Of a DNA stretch of 64,000 nt, positions 50,514 to 59,583 are shown piece by piece. The DNA is taken from NCBI GenBank assembly GCA_900315455.1, contig OMZE01000019.1:62001-126000 (forward strand), in the 5' to 3' direction. Position numbers and translations under genes: made by a program. Every line of letters starts with the position of its first letter. Position 1 is the stretch's first letter. Under the pieces are notes generated by a model. That model was not told where the DNA came from and ran no database searches. It worked only from the letters and a program-made list of their open reading frames with translations. The stretch is from an uncultured Prevotellaceae bacterium. Lineage in GTDB: Bacteria; Bacteroidota; Bacteroidia; Bacteroidales; Bacteroidaceae.

Positions 50514-51656
50514 ATGAACCATACCGACGAGAGAGAGGCGCTTTGCGCCATGGCACTGTCAAAGTTGGGCTATTACAACCAGGCGGCTTTCCGACAACTC
50601 TATGAGTTGACGGGTAGCGCCTCTGAAGTGATGGCACACAGCAAGGACATCACCTCGCTGCTCCCCGATGCCTCTCCCCGCCTGAAGGAGATGCTTGCCG
50701 ACAGCGATGTGATGATGCGCCGCGCCGAGGAGGAGATGGCATTCGTCCAGAAGTATAACATCCAGGTGTTGCATCCCGCCCACCCCGACTACCCTCAGCG
50801 ACTGAAAGAATGTGCCGATGCCCCCCTCGTGCTCTACTACCGGGGTACTGCCGACCTGAACCAGACCCGTGTCATCAACATCGTGGGAACCCGTCGCAGC
50901 ACCCCCTATGGCGAAGACCTCATCCGCCAGTTCATTACCGACCTGCAGCAATGGTGCCCACAGGTGCTCGTGGTAAGCGGACTGGCCTATGGCGTAGACA
51001 TCTGCGCCCATCGCCAGGCGTTGGAGAAAGGCATGGAAACCGTGGGAGTACTCGCCCACGGCCTCGACGACCTCTACCCCAGCCGCCACCGCGAAACCGC
51101 CCGGCAGATGATTTCCCAGGGCGGCCTCCTCACCGAGTTCATGACGCATACCAATGCCGACAAAATCAACTTCGTGCGACGCAACCGCATCGTGGCCGGG
51201 ATGAGCGACGCCTGCATCCTTGTGGAGTCGGCAGCCCATGGCGGCGGACTCATCACCGCCGACATTGCCCGTGGCTACAACCGCGATGTGTTCGCCTTCC
51301 CCGGTCGTGTGGGCGACCCTTATTCCGAGGGCTGCAACAACCTCATCCGCGACAATGGCGCGATGCTCCTCACCAGTGCCTACGACTTCGTGCGGCACAT
51401 GGGCTGGGAAAACGATGAATTGTTGGCGAAGGCACGCCACGAAGGCATCGAGCGCCAGATGTTCCCCGACCTCTCGCCCGACGAACAGGCGGTGGTCGAT
51501 GCGCTGCTACGCCATAACGACCTGCAGGTGAACATGCTTGCCACACAATCGGGTGTGCCTGTGGCACGCCTCACCTCCGTACTCTTCGAACTGGAGATGA
51601 AGGGCATCCTGCGCACGCTCGCCGGTGGCGTATACCATCTATACAAAAACTCATGA
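50514..51656 (+). CDS. dprA: DNA processing protein A
   Basis: A 380-aa protein that loads RecA onto incoming single-stranded DNA. The Rossmann domain shows VGTRRSTPYGEDLIRQF, VSGLAYGVDICAHRQAL, GLDDLYPSRHRETARQM and ESAAHGGGLITADIARGYNR, all family signatures. The N-terminal helical region and a C-terminal winged-helix (DLQVNMLATQSGVPVARL) are present. The stop overlaps the dusB start (ATGA at 51653-51656). Confidence 0.96.
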   Translation: MNHTDEREALCAMALSKLGYYNQAAFRQLYELTGSASEVMAHSKDITSLLPDASPRLKEMLADSDVMMRRAEEEMAFVQKYNIQVLHPAHPDYPQRLKECADAPLVLYYRGTADLNQTRVINIVGTRRSTPYGEDLIRQFITDLQQWCPQVLVVSGLAYGVDICAHRQALEKGMETVGVLAHGLDDLYPSRHRETARQMISQGGLLTEFMTHTNADKINFVRRNRIVAGMSDACILVESAAHGGGLITADIARGYNRDVFAFPGRVGDPYSEGCNNLIRDNGAMLLTSAYDFVRHMGWENDELLAKARHEGIERQMFPDLSPDEQAVVDALLRHNDLQVNMLATQSGVPVARLTSVLFELEMKGILRTLAGGVYHLYKNS

Positions 51657-52639
51657 CCATGCAGATAGGCCCCATCACATTCCCGCCACAGCCGGTGTTT
51701 CTCGCACCGATGGAAGATGTCACCGACATCGGCTTCCGCCTACTCTGCAAGCGCTTCGGTGCCTCTATGGTCTATACCGAGTTTGTGAGCGCCGAGGCAC
51801 TGGTAAGGTCGGTGAAGAGCACCATCGACAAACTCACCATCCGCGATGAGGAGCGCCCCGTGGGCATACAAATCTATGGCCGCGACATCGAGGCGATGGT
51901 AGAGGCGGCACGCATCGTGGAAGAGGTGCACCCCGACATCATCGACCTCAACTTCGGCTGTCCGGTAAAGAAGGTGGCAGGGAAGGGTGCCGGTGCCGGC
52001 ATGCTCCGCAACATCCCCCTGATGCTCGACATCACCCGAGAGGTGGTGAAGGCCGTGAAGGTGCCCGTAACGGTGAAGACCCGGCTGGGCTGGGACAAAG
52101 ACAACATCATCATCGGCACACTGGCCGAACAGTTGCAAGACTGCGGCATCAGCGCCCTCACTATCCATGGGCGCACCCGTTCACAGATGTATACCGGCGA
52201 GGCCGACTGGACGATGATTGGCGAGGTGCGACGCAACCCGCGCATCCACATCCCCATCATCGGCAATGGCGACATCACCACGCCTGAAGAGGCCAAGCGG
52301 GCCTTCGACGACTATGGCGTCGATGCCGTAATGGTGGGCAGGGCAACCTTCGGACGTCCCTGGCTCTTCAAGGAGTTCAGAGACTATCTCGACGGAAAGG
52401 AGCCCGACCCCACCATGGACTTCTCGTGGAAACTCGACGTGCTTATCGAGCAACTGCGCATCAATGTCAATCGCATCGACGAATACCGGGGCATTCTCCA
52501 TACAAGGCGGCACCTGGCAGCCAGCCCTATCTTCAAGGGCATACCCAACTTCCGCTCCAAGCGCATCGCCATCCTCCGCGCCGAACACCTCGACGAACTG
52601 CTCAGCATCCTCGAGGAAGTGAGACAGGAGTTGGGGTAA
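51653..52639 (+). CDS. dusB: tRNA-dihydrouridine synthase
   Basis: A 328-aa flavoenzyme with a TIM-barrel. VFLAPMEDVTDIGFRLLCK, DLNFGCPVKKVAGKGAGAGM with the catalytic Cys, TIHGRTRSQMYTGEADW and IIGNGDI are characteristic of DusB-type enzymes. The start overlaps dprA; a second ATG six bases later is also possible. It reduces uridine in the tRNA D-loop using FMN and NADPH. Confidence 0.95.
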   Translation: MTMQIGPITFPPQPVFLAPMEDVTDIGFRLLCKRFGASMVYTEFVSAEALVRSVKSTIDKLTIRDEERPVGIQIYGRDIEAMVEAARIVEEVHPDIIDLNFGCPVKKVAGKGAGAGMLRNIPLMLDITREVVKAVKVPVTVKTRLGWDKDNIIIGTLAEQLQDCGISALTIHGRTRSQMYTGEADWTMIGEVRRNPRIHIPIIGNGDITTPEEAKRAFDDYGVDAVMVGRATFGRPWLFKEFRDYLDGKEPDPTMDFSWKLDVLIEQLRINVNRIDEYRGILHTRRHLAASPIFKGIPNFRSKRIAILRAEHLDELLSILEEVRQELG

Positions 52640-52667
52640 TCAGGCTACTTCCTTTTAAATAACTACG

Positions 52668-53612
52668 ATGAAAAAAATCTTACTGCAAAACGGTGAACGG
52701 GCGGAGCGGCCTTGCGTAGCCACGCTGGGCTTCTTCGACGGCGTGCACCGCGGCCACCAGCACCTCATCCAGCAGGTGACGGCAGCGGCGCAGCGCGATG
52801 GTCTCGATGCCACCGTCATCACTTTCGATACCCACCCCCGGCAGACACTGCAGGAGGGGTTTCAGCCACAACTGCTCAACACCTTCGACGAACGCCTCAT
52901 CCGCCTCACTACCACGGGGGTTGACAACTGTGCCATCCTTCACTTCGACAAGGCATTGGCGGCACTCACGGCGAAGGAGTTCATGCAGCAAGTGCTGCGC
53001 GACCAATTGGGTGTGTGCCGCCTCATCCTGGGCTACGACAACCGTTTCGGGCGCGACCGCAGCGAAGGATTCGACGACTACGTGCGCTATGGCGCCGCCT
53101 TAGGCATCGAGGTGCAGCGCAGCGAGGTCTTCACCATCGACCAAAAGCCGGTGAGCAGTTCGGCAGTGCGGAGGGCACTGGCAGAAGGCGATGTGGAGCA
53201 GGCAGAACGGTTACTGGGCTACCGCTATCCCCTCGTGGGGACGGTGGTAGAGGGATTCCATCAAGGTCGCCGCCTTGGATTTCCCACCGCCAACATCAAT
53301 ATCCCCGATAGTGGGAAGATAGTGCCGGCACCGGGTGTATATGCCGTGGGAGCACGTGTGGAGCGCTCCATGGAGATGAAGCACGCGGTGATGAACATCG
53401 GTCACCGCCCCACCTTCGACGGGCACACGACAACCCTCGAGACCCATATCATCAACTACGACGCCGACCTCTATGGTGAGCGGCTCGTAGTGACCTTCGC
53501 CCACCGCCTGCGCGATGAGCGGCAGTTTGCCTCGCCCGGCGAACTCGCCATGCAGATGAGAGCGGATGTGCGCCAGGCGCAGGAGTTGTTTGAAAAAGAC
53601 TTGGAATCATGA
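52668..53612 (+). CDS. ribF: Bifunctional riboflavin kinase/FMN adenylyltransferase
   Basis: A 314-aa enzyme making FMN and FAD. The N-terminal nucleotidyltransferase has TLGFFDGVHRGHQHLI, LGYDNRFGRDRSEGF and ISSSAVR-like VSSSAVRRAL. The C-terminal flavokinase has GFPTANINIP and ETHIINYDADLYGERLVVTF. It provides the cofactors for DusB upstream and the flavodiiron protein elsewhere in the window. It overlaps the CPBP gene by 4 nt. Confidence 0.97.
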   Translation: MKKILLQNGERAERPCVATLGFFDGVHRGHQHLIQQVTAAAQRDGLDATVITFDTHPRQTLQEGFQPQLLNTFDERLIRLTTTGVDNCAILHFDKALAALTAKEFMQQVLRDQLGVCRLILGYDNRFGRDRSEGFDDYVRYGAALGIEVQRSEVFTIDQKPVSSSAVRRALAEGDVEQAERLLGYRYPLVGTVVEGFHQGRRLGFPTANINIPDSGKIVPAPGVYAVGARVERSMEMKHAVMNIGHRPTFDGHTTTLETHIINYDADLYGERLVVTFAHRLRDERQFASPGELAMQMRADVRQAQELFEKDLES

Positions 53613-54421
53613 AGAATAGAATCATCGACGCTTTCCTGTATCTCTTCGTGTTCATCGTGATACAGTTCGTAGTCAACTACGCCGTCATCTTCGGATGGTT
53701 GCTGGCAGAAGGAAAAAACCTCAACGAGATAGGCAAGGGCTTTGCCGACGGCACCCTGCAGATTACCGCCCCGATGCTCATCGTGAGCAGTGCCATCTAC
53801 AGCATCATCACCCTCATCATCTTCCTCTGGAAGAAGTGGAGTGAGGTGTCGGGCAACTACCTGCGCACACGCCCCGGCGGCGTGCTGCTGTGGGCGGCTG
53901 TGGCAGCACTGGGAACGGTCATCCCCTCAGAGGTTTTTCTCGAACTGGTGTCGCTGCCCGATGTCAACAGCGATATCCTGGGCGAGGTGATGGGGAGCAG
54001 GTGGGGATTCCTCAGCATCTGCATCCTCGCGCCACTGGTCGAGGAACTGGTGTTTCGGGGAGCCATCCTCAGGGCATTGCTGCAAGGCATGAACAGCCAC
54101 TGGGTGGCGATTGTCATCTCGGCGTTCCTCTTCGCCCTCGTGCACATGAACCCCGCGCAGATGCCCCATGCTTTCTGCTTGGGATTGCTCTTGGGATGGA
54201 TGTACTACCGCACGCACAGCATCATCCCCGGCATCATGGTGCACTGGGTGAACAACACGCTGGCCTACACCGTCTACAACATCTTCCCCAATGCCAATGA
54301 CATCAAGGTGGTAGACCTCTTCGGGGGCGACTATATCCGAGTAGCCCTGTCGGTTGTCTTCTCCTTCCTCATCCTCATCCCCGCCATCTACCAACTGCAC
54401 CTGCGGATGAAACGGGCATGA
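53609..54421 (+). CDS. CPBP family intramembrane glutamic protease
   Basis: A 270-aa protein with about eight membrane helices. The Abi/CPBP motifs are APLVEELVFRGAILRALLQG (EExxxR), AFLFALVHMNP (FxxxH) and IIPGIMVHWVNNTLAY (HxxxN). Relatives process CAAX proteins, bacteriocins or regulators; the substrate is unknown. It is coupled to ribF and followed 22 bp later by a transposase relic. Confidence 0.9.
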   Translation: MKNRIIDAFLYLFVFIVIQFVVNYAVIFGWLLAEGKNLNEIGKGFADGTLQITAPMLIVSSAIYSIITLIIFLWKKWSEVSGNYLRTRPGGVLLWAAVAALGTVIPSEVFLELVSLPDVNSDILGEVMGSRWGFLSICILAPLVEELVFRGAILRALLQGMNSHWVAIVISAFLFALVHMNPAQMPHAFCLGLLLGWMYYRTHSIIPGIMVHWVNNTLAYTVYNIFPNANDIKVVDLFGGDYIRVALSVVFSFLILIPAIYQLHLRMKRA

Positions 54422-54443
54422 AGGAATATTTTTTGATGCTTGT

Positions 54444-55530
54444 ATGAAGAAAGAGATTTACGAGCAACAGAAGGCTTTTGCTGGGGAGAAGATTCCGTCG
54501 ATGTCGCGTCGAAAAGTAGGGCATGACTACCAGCAACGGCAGATTTACATGATAACGATGGCAACGGAAGGCCGTTTGCCGTTGTTGGGAAAGGTCGTTG
54601 GTAAAAGCGACGGCCAAAAAGGCACACCCGAAGAGCCTCGTGTGGAACTGACAGAACTTGGCAAGCAGGTAGAGCGTAATTGGCATGATATAGCGGTTCG
54701 CTATCCTCAGATAGATGTTCTGGCCCTCCAGATAATGCCCGACCATTTCCATGGCATTCTCTTTGTAAAAGAACATATAGAAAAGCCTTTGGGCAAGGTG
54801 CTCCTCGGCTTTAAACAAGGCTGCAACAAAGCCCTATCGCAGGCTCTTCCCCTCAGCCTCCTCCCCCTCCGCTCCCTCCTCCGTCCCCTCTGTCCCGTAT
54901 GTTGCTGTATTACAGCAACAAACTAAACAAATGGCCAGACAAAAGGAAGACCGCAAGCATGGCCTCCTCTTCGAGCGCAGTTACAACGACAAACTGCTGG
55001 TGCATGCCGGCCAACTGCAGCGGTGGTATGACTATCTTGCAGACAACCCCCGCCGCTTGCTGATGAAGCGCGAGCACCCCGACCTCTTCCGTGTACAGAG
55101 AGGACTGACTGTCGGTGCCCTTTCTTTCTCCGCCATCGGAAACTGTTTCTTGCTCCAGAGACCGGTGCTGATGCAGGTGCAGTGTTCTAGACGATTGACC
55201 GATGAGGAAATCCAATCCAAGGTTGACGACTTCTTGAAAGCAGCCTCACAAGGTGCCGTCTTGGTGTCGCCATCTATCTCTCCTGGAGAGAAGGCGGTGA
55301 TGCGGGCTGCCTTCGACAGGGGCTTCCCCCTTATTCTCCTTCAGGAGAATGGCTTTACCGACTTAGCAAAACCTGGAGGCAAACGTATGGAAGCCTGTGC
55401 TGAGGGACGGCTCCTTATCCTCGCTCCCTGGCAGCACCATAACGAACGCATTGTTATCAGGCGTGACCAATGTCTTTCTCTGAACGACATGGCGCGGCAG
55501 ATTTGTGAAAAGCCAGACTATCAAGCATAA
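54444..55530 (+). pseudogene. REP-associated tyrosine transposase (Y1/IS200-like), frameshifted
   Basis: Two frames together make one Y1 transposase. 54444-54926 encodes the first part with metal-binding HUH His101/His103 (MPDHFHGIL) and ends after a spurious tail. The continuation, in the -1 frame, is readable from about 54841 (PSASSPSAPSSVPSVPYVAV) through 55530 and includes FERSYNDKLLVHAGQLQRW and the probable catalytic Tyr in YDYLADNPRR. A one-base indel at about 54830-54845 therefore separates the HUH and Tyr halves. A downstream in-frame ATG at 54931 lacks the HUH part. No terminal inverted repeats typical of an insertion sequence were seen. Confidence 0.85.
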
Positions 55531-55535
55531 AAAAA

Positions 55536-55571
55536 CTCTCCCCAGCGAGGCGATGTGCCTGCTGGGGAGAG
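55536..55571 (+). terminator. Bidirectional intrinsic terminator
   Basis: Perfect 11-bp arms CTCTCCCCAGC (55536-55546) and GCTGGGGAGAG (55561-55571), followed by ATTTTT on the plus strand and by TTTTTT on the minus strand. It separates the transposase relic from the convergent peptide gene. Confidence 0.85.
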
Positions 55572-55603
55572 ATTTTTATGATGACGTGATGCATCTTTTC
55601 TTA

Positions 55604-55774
55604 TTATTCATCCCAAAGACTCCTATTGCTTTGGAGAGAAACATCGTCGCTGTCGTCAAAGAACGTGTTGTTGCTGAACTCGTCTTCATTGCCAGGACCG
55701 TCGCTTAATCCCAGTTCAAGCAACAAGAATGCCACTTCGTTGACTTCTATCTGTGGTTGAATATACTTTTTCAT
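55604..55774 (-). CDS. Small acidic peptide of unknown function
   Basis: A 56-aa product starting MKKYIQPQIEVNEVAFLLLE, then an acidic, Asn/Ser/Asp-rich tail with GPGNEDEF and FFDDSDDVS, ending in Trp-Asp-Glu. The ATG at 55774 is preceded by AAGGAGG seven bases upstream, an unusually strong ribosome-binding site for this genome; an in-frame TTG 18 nt upstream is therefore rejected. It lies 18 bp after the secreted protein's stop and is probably cotranscribed with it. Such K-Y-x-x-P-x-I-E-V peptides recur in Bacteroidetes; no function is assigned. Confidence 0.75.
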   Translation of the reverse strand: MKKYIQPQIEVNEVAFLLLELGLSDGPGNEDEFSNNTFFDDSDDVSLQSNRSLWDE

Positions 55775-55792
55775 GTTGATGTCCTCCTTCAA

Positions 55793-58700
55793 TTATTTGA
55801 TGATTACTTTCTTGCCGTTCACGATATACACGCCCTTGCTGAGATTGCTGCCGTCAACACGCATGCCAGAGATGGTGTACACCTCGTCGTTGCCGTTGAC
55901 TGCTGTCTCCACCTCAGCGATGCCGGTAGTGCCGTCGAAGGAGAAGCCCTGGACGTTCAACGCGTCGTCTTTCGGTACGGCGAGATAAGCCTGCTTGGCT
56001 TTGCCGTAAGTGAAGGCCGAACCATCAGAGTTACCCCAGTAGAAGCCTACCGAACCTGCTTTACCCTTTCCGTTGAGGGAGAGTTTGTAGAAGTAGTAGT
56101 TATCGTTACTCTCACCGTTAGGCGCTGCGGTAGTGATATTGCCCACACCTGTGGAGAGGAGCATGTTAGTACCGAGGTCAACCACCTTAGGATTCTTGGA
56201 TTTCTTGAAGGCATAGTCTCCGGCAGCGCCCTTCACCAAGTATGCGCCATCACCGGGAATCACGTCACCTTCTACAAACTGTTTCGGATAAGTCAGAACT
56301 TTGTTCTCTACGACCACGGTGCTCACTGTCACATTACCCTTGACTTTCCAGTTGCCTTCGCCAAGAGCGCTGATAGTGGCATAGCAGTCAGTGCCGTCGG
56401 AAGCCCTATTGCTGATGGAGAATTCAAATTTCTCGGGCTGAATGAGTCTGTAGAAGGCAAATGTCTGGTCTTTGATATTGCTGGTGCCCGTAATGCTGGT
56501 GTAGCATCTCCAATCACCAGAATTGTAAATTCCAACGTATCTTCCGGTCGCTTCATTGTACAGATAGCCATTTACAATGGTAAACAAATGTTTTCCATCT
56601 GTTTCTTCTGATTCTCCTACACACACACCTTTAGCGGTTGTTTTATCTTTTAGATACAGCCAGTTCTCTTCATCACCATTAGGACGGAATATATAGCCAT
56701 CCTCTGCGTTGCCACTGATATTCCATTTGATGTTGTCAGCAACAGGAGTAATTATTTTATTCTGAACAACACCTACAGTAACTGCATCAGGTGGAGTGGT
56801 CCCGTTGTCATTGGACATAGCGTATGTATTACCATTGTCACCCACAATAACGAAGATATCGTCTTCTTCGAGGGCTGCAATATCGGTCAGCACCCATTCC
56901 TCTATGTCATAGTTGATTTCTTGGATTGTGCACGACACCGTCACGTTGCTCTTTGGCATGATGAAGATCCAGGAGATACCATCATCTTCCTCTGTCAACG
57001 GCAGTCTCTGCCCATCAGCATCCGTCACAGCAATATCTCTGATTTCATAGCCCTCCTCCACTGAGATAGAAACCAACACCTCGGAGGTAGCCATCACCTC
57101 ATCACCACTTTCAATTGCGGTATAGTCGGGGTCATTGTAGAAAACGAATACCTCGCCATTATCAACAGGATCGATGGTCAGCGTATAGGACAGCGGAGCC
57201 ACATACTTCTCAAGTTTGATGTTGCCCAATGCCACATTGCCACTACTCTTTTGCTTGTACAGCCATTTGATGTATCTTACATTCTCACCCAAGTTTTCAA
57301 ACACCTCATGCTGGCCGGTGGTGGCACTACTTAAACTGGTATAAGTCTTTAAGACGGTATAATCCTCGCCGTTCTCAGAGGTCAGGACTTCAAAGGTTCC
57401 TCCAGAGAAACTGTTACCCTTGATATCGAAGGAAAGCGTGCCGGGACGCTCATCGAAATGGAGGACGAGTTCTTGGCTGGTGGCTTTAAATTGCAGTTTA
57501 GGAGAATTGGTATAGTCGTCACCAAGTCCTGTTGTCGATGTAAGACCAGGAGTATTTAGAATAGCACTCCTTCCGTCATCAAACACAAATGGCAGTTCAG
57601 CCACGTCGGAAACATAGTTGCCGAGGGTAAGTGTCATGTTAACCGCATCGAATTCAAGTGTCCAATAAGAGTTCTTGTTCGAGAGGTTCATATAGAAGTT
57701 GTCACCCCCATCTTCTGTAGTCAATGAGAGTTCTGTGTCAACAAATTCTGCATTAACATAGAAGTCACCATCACTTACGGCTCCAATCCATTTTCCTTCG
57801 CTGCCACGGATGGCATAAATCTTAAACTTTTCTCCCTTTTTAATAGGCTTATTAAGGGTAAATTTGCCCAGTCCTGCGTCAGTGAACTTGTAGGAATCTA
57901 TTGATGTTGTTGCCCACTCATTGAAATCACCAACCAGATAATATTCCCACTCGGGCCAGTCGCCATCAACGGTGAGTTTCGGTGTATCACCGGTTGGGTC
58001 AACAGTAAATGTCCATGTGCCGGCGATGGGCATATAGAAGTTTGGAGCATCTCCATTTGTAAACAACGAAATGTCAGTATGATTGTCAGCGGTTAGCCAA
58101 TAATCGCTGTTGCCCTCTCCACCATACCATGTAATAGTTCCATCGAGAGCCTCCTTGATAATCTTGAATTTCGCTCCCGCTGCCAATTCCAGCCCACTCA
58201 ATGTATAGGTGCCGTTGGATTTCTTGGTCATCTCAATCTTACCATCTTCCCAATCTGGGGTTGTCCAAGAGCCTGCCACATAGTACTTGTCCTGCGGCTG
58301 ATCTTCTGTTTCCCAAACAATCTGAACCTTTTCAAGATACATTGCTCCACTATTGGAACGGAAACCAACAAATTCATAATCAGCGGTGATAGTCAATTCG
58401 GTGGAGGTGCCACAGACAATGGTTCCAAGAAGATCGCCTTGATCTGAAGAATCATACAATTCGGTAACACTTTCATAGGCCGTGTTTTTGCCATACACAT
58501 TGAGAGTCCTGCCATTTGCTGTGTTAGAATTCCAAGTCACGGTGACCTTTTTCACCTTACCACCCGAAGTGGTCGTGATTACACCCGAATTACTGTTACT
58601 GGAGCGTAGTTGGATTGAATTGTTTCCACCAGCACTGTTTCCTGCATACTTAGCATTTGAGATGCTGGTTATATCAGACCAACTAGCATAATTCGTGCCT

Positions 58701-58810
58701 GTCACTCCTGTGAGAGCCCGATCCAGTTCGTCGGTCACATTGCCGGCCCACGCCATTGAGACCACTGCGCATAGCAGCGTCAACATTAAAAATCGTAGAT
58801 TTTGTTTCAT
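55793..58810 (-). CDS. Large secreted protein with SusE/F-like domains and a C-terminal sorting domain
   Basis: A 1005-aa protein; the start at 58810 gives signal peptide MKQNLRFLMLTLLCAVVSMA-WA. Residues about 40-180 are a beta-sandwich with YLEKVQIVWE. About 185-300 and 305-420 are two SusE/SusF-type starch-binding-like domains (YYVAGSWTTPDWEDGKIEM and YYLVGDFNEWATTSIDSYKF). Another beta-sandwich spans about 450-570, then a repeat-like domain (GYEIRDIAVTDADGQRLPL). The last 30 residues (VYTISGMRVDGSNLSKGVYI...) resemble a type 9 secretion C-terminal domain. Surface carbohydrate binding is inferred; no catalytic domain was recognised. Confidence 0.82.
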   Translation of the reverse strand: MKQNLRFLMLTLLCAVVSMAWAGNVTDELDRALTGVTGTNYASWSDITSISNAKYAGNSAGGNNSIQLRSSNSNSGVITTTSGGKVKKVTVTWNSNTANGRTLNVYGKNTAYESVTELYDSSDQGDLLGTIVCGTSTELTITADYEFVGFRSNSGAMYLEKVQIVWETEDQPQDKYYVAGSWTTPDWEDGKIEMTKKSNGTYTLSGLELAAGAKFKIIKEALDGTITWYGGEGNSDYWLTADNHTDISLFTNGDAPNFYMPIAGTWTFTVDPTGDTPKLTVDGDWPEWEYYLVGDFNEWATTSIDSYKFTDAGLGKFTLNKPIKKGEKFKIYAIRGSEGKWIGAVSDGDFYVNAEFVDTELSLTTEDGGDNFYMNLSNKNSYWTLEFDAVNMTLTLGNYVSDVAELPFVFDDGRSAILNTPGLTSTTGLGDDYTNSPKLQFKATSQELVLHFDERPGTLSFDIKGNSFSGGTFEVLTSENGEDYTVLKTYTSLSSATTGQHEVFENLGENVRYIKWLYKQKSSGNVALGNIKLEKYVAPLSYTLTIDPVDNGEVFVFYNDPDYTAIESGDEVMATSEVLVSISVEEGYEIRDIAVTDADGQRLPLTEEDDGISWIFIMPKSNVTVSCTIQEINYDIEEWVLTDIAALEEDDIFVIVGDNGNTYAMSNDNGTTPPDAVTVGVVQNKIITPVADNIKWNISGNAEDGYIFRPNGDEENWLYLKDKTTAKGVCVGESEETDGKHLFTIVNGYLYNEATGRYVGIYNSGDWRCYTSITGTSNIKDQTFAFYRLIQPEKFEFSISNRASDGTDCYATISALGEGNWKVKGNVTVSTVVVENKVLTYPKQFVEGDVIPGDGAYLVKGAAGDYAFKKSKNPKVVDLGTNMLLSTGVGNITTAAPNGESNDNYYFYKLSLNGKGKAGSVGFYWGNSDGSAFTYGKAKQAYLAVPKDDALNVQGFSFDGTTGIAEVETAVNGNDEVYTISGMRVDGSNLSKGVYIVNGKKVIIK

Positions 58811-58881
58811 AAATATACAGTTTTGATGATTATTGTTCTTAGGTGTATAGAATGATAGTGCATAACATACCAATTTCGGTG

Positions 58882-58889
58882 CAAAAATA
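58882..58889 (-). promoter_or_regulatory. -7 element of the secreted-protein gene
   Basis: TATTTTTG on the minus strand at 58889-58882, giving a leader of about 65 nt. The upstream -33 area is an A/T run with no TTTG. Confidence 0.5.
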
Positions 58890-58981
58890 CTTTTTTTTTT
58901 CATATTTATATAAATATGTGAAAATAAAAATGTGCCTATTCCGTGAAAAGTTCAAAAATTGTATCCAAATGAGTAACATCA

Positions 58982-59013
58982 GAAAGGCCGTTGCCCTGGG
59001 GCAACGGCCTTTC
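58982..59013. terminator. Strong hairpin downstream of the anti-sigma gene
   Basis: Perfect 14-bp arms GAAAGGCCGTTGCC (58982-58995) and GGCAACGGCCTTTC (59000-59013) with a 4-nt loop. It lies 106 nt after the anti-sigma stop on the minus strand and upstream of the secreted-protein promoter. The rest of the gene-free interval 58811-59118 shows only A/T-rich sequence. Confidence 0.65.
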
Positions 59014-59118
59014 CACCATTAGTATGTTATGAAAAATTTGAGAGAATTGAAACTTCACAGTTTCATTTTGTTTTACTAAACATTTGATTTTATAGAGAAA
59101 GCATAGAAATATCTATAT

Positions 59119-59583
59119 CTATTTCAGGATGGGTGCCTCGGAGAGTTTCATCGAGTCCTGGCGCATGGTATCGGCCTTGGCCACCTCCACCCCGTCGGTG
59201 GGTTTCTCGTAGAGGTCGTTCTCGGTGATTTGCGGCGTGTCCTTGGGTTGGAACGCCACCTGTGAGGCATTGCCCAGTGTGAGGATAATGGCCACGATGG
59301 CTGCTGCCTTGAAGAGTGGCTTCAGCCGCTGCACCATACTGATGGTACGTGCCTTCACCGGCGCGGCCTCTCCTGTCATCTCGAGCATCATCTTGTCGAA
59401 CTCGTCGCCAAGTACATTTTCCTCCACATCGCTCTGCTCATAGGTGAACAGGTCTTTGTAGGGGAGAAGACATGCCGGCACGTTCTCTTGCGAGAAGAAC
59501 GTGCGGAGGATTTGCTCCTCCTCGAGTGTCGTCTCGCACTGCCAGTAGCGTTCCAGCAATTGTTCAATGTACTTATAGTCCAT
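59119..59583 (-). CDS. Putative anti-sigma factor (single-pass membrane protein)
   Basis: A 154-aa protein. The N-terminal YIEQLLERYWQCETTLEEEQ has the helical cytoplasmic layout of Bacteroidetes anti-sigma proteins encoded after ECF sigma genes. A single transmembrane helix is at about 89-104 (LFKAAAIVAIILTLGNASQV). The external part is only about 50 residues, so the FecR/DUF4974 receptor-binding domain of larger anti-sigmas is missing. It overlaps the sigma gene by 11 nt, which supports the regulatory pairing. Confidence 0.75.
   Translation of the reverse strand: MDYKYIEQLLERYWQCETTLEEEQILRTFFSQENVPACLLPYKDLFTYEQSDVEENVLGDEFDKMMLEMTGEAAPVKARTISMVQRLKPLFKAAAIVAIILTLGNASQVAFQPKDTPQITENDLYEKPTDGVEVAKADTMRQDSMKLSEAPILK

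Noticed and set aside
54931-55530. Independent gene of 199 codons
   Set aside because: It begins inside a frame that continues the upstream transposase in sense (readable from 54841) and lacks the HUH half, so it is treated as the 3' part of a frameshifted transposase.
55775-55792. TTG start giving a six-residue longer peptide
   Set aside because: That segment contains the AAGGAGG ribosome-binding site of the ATG at 55774, so it cannot sensibly be coding.
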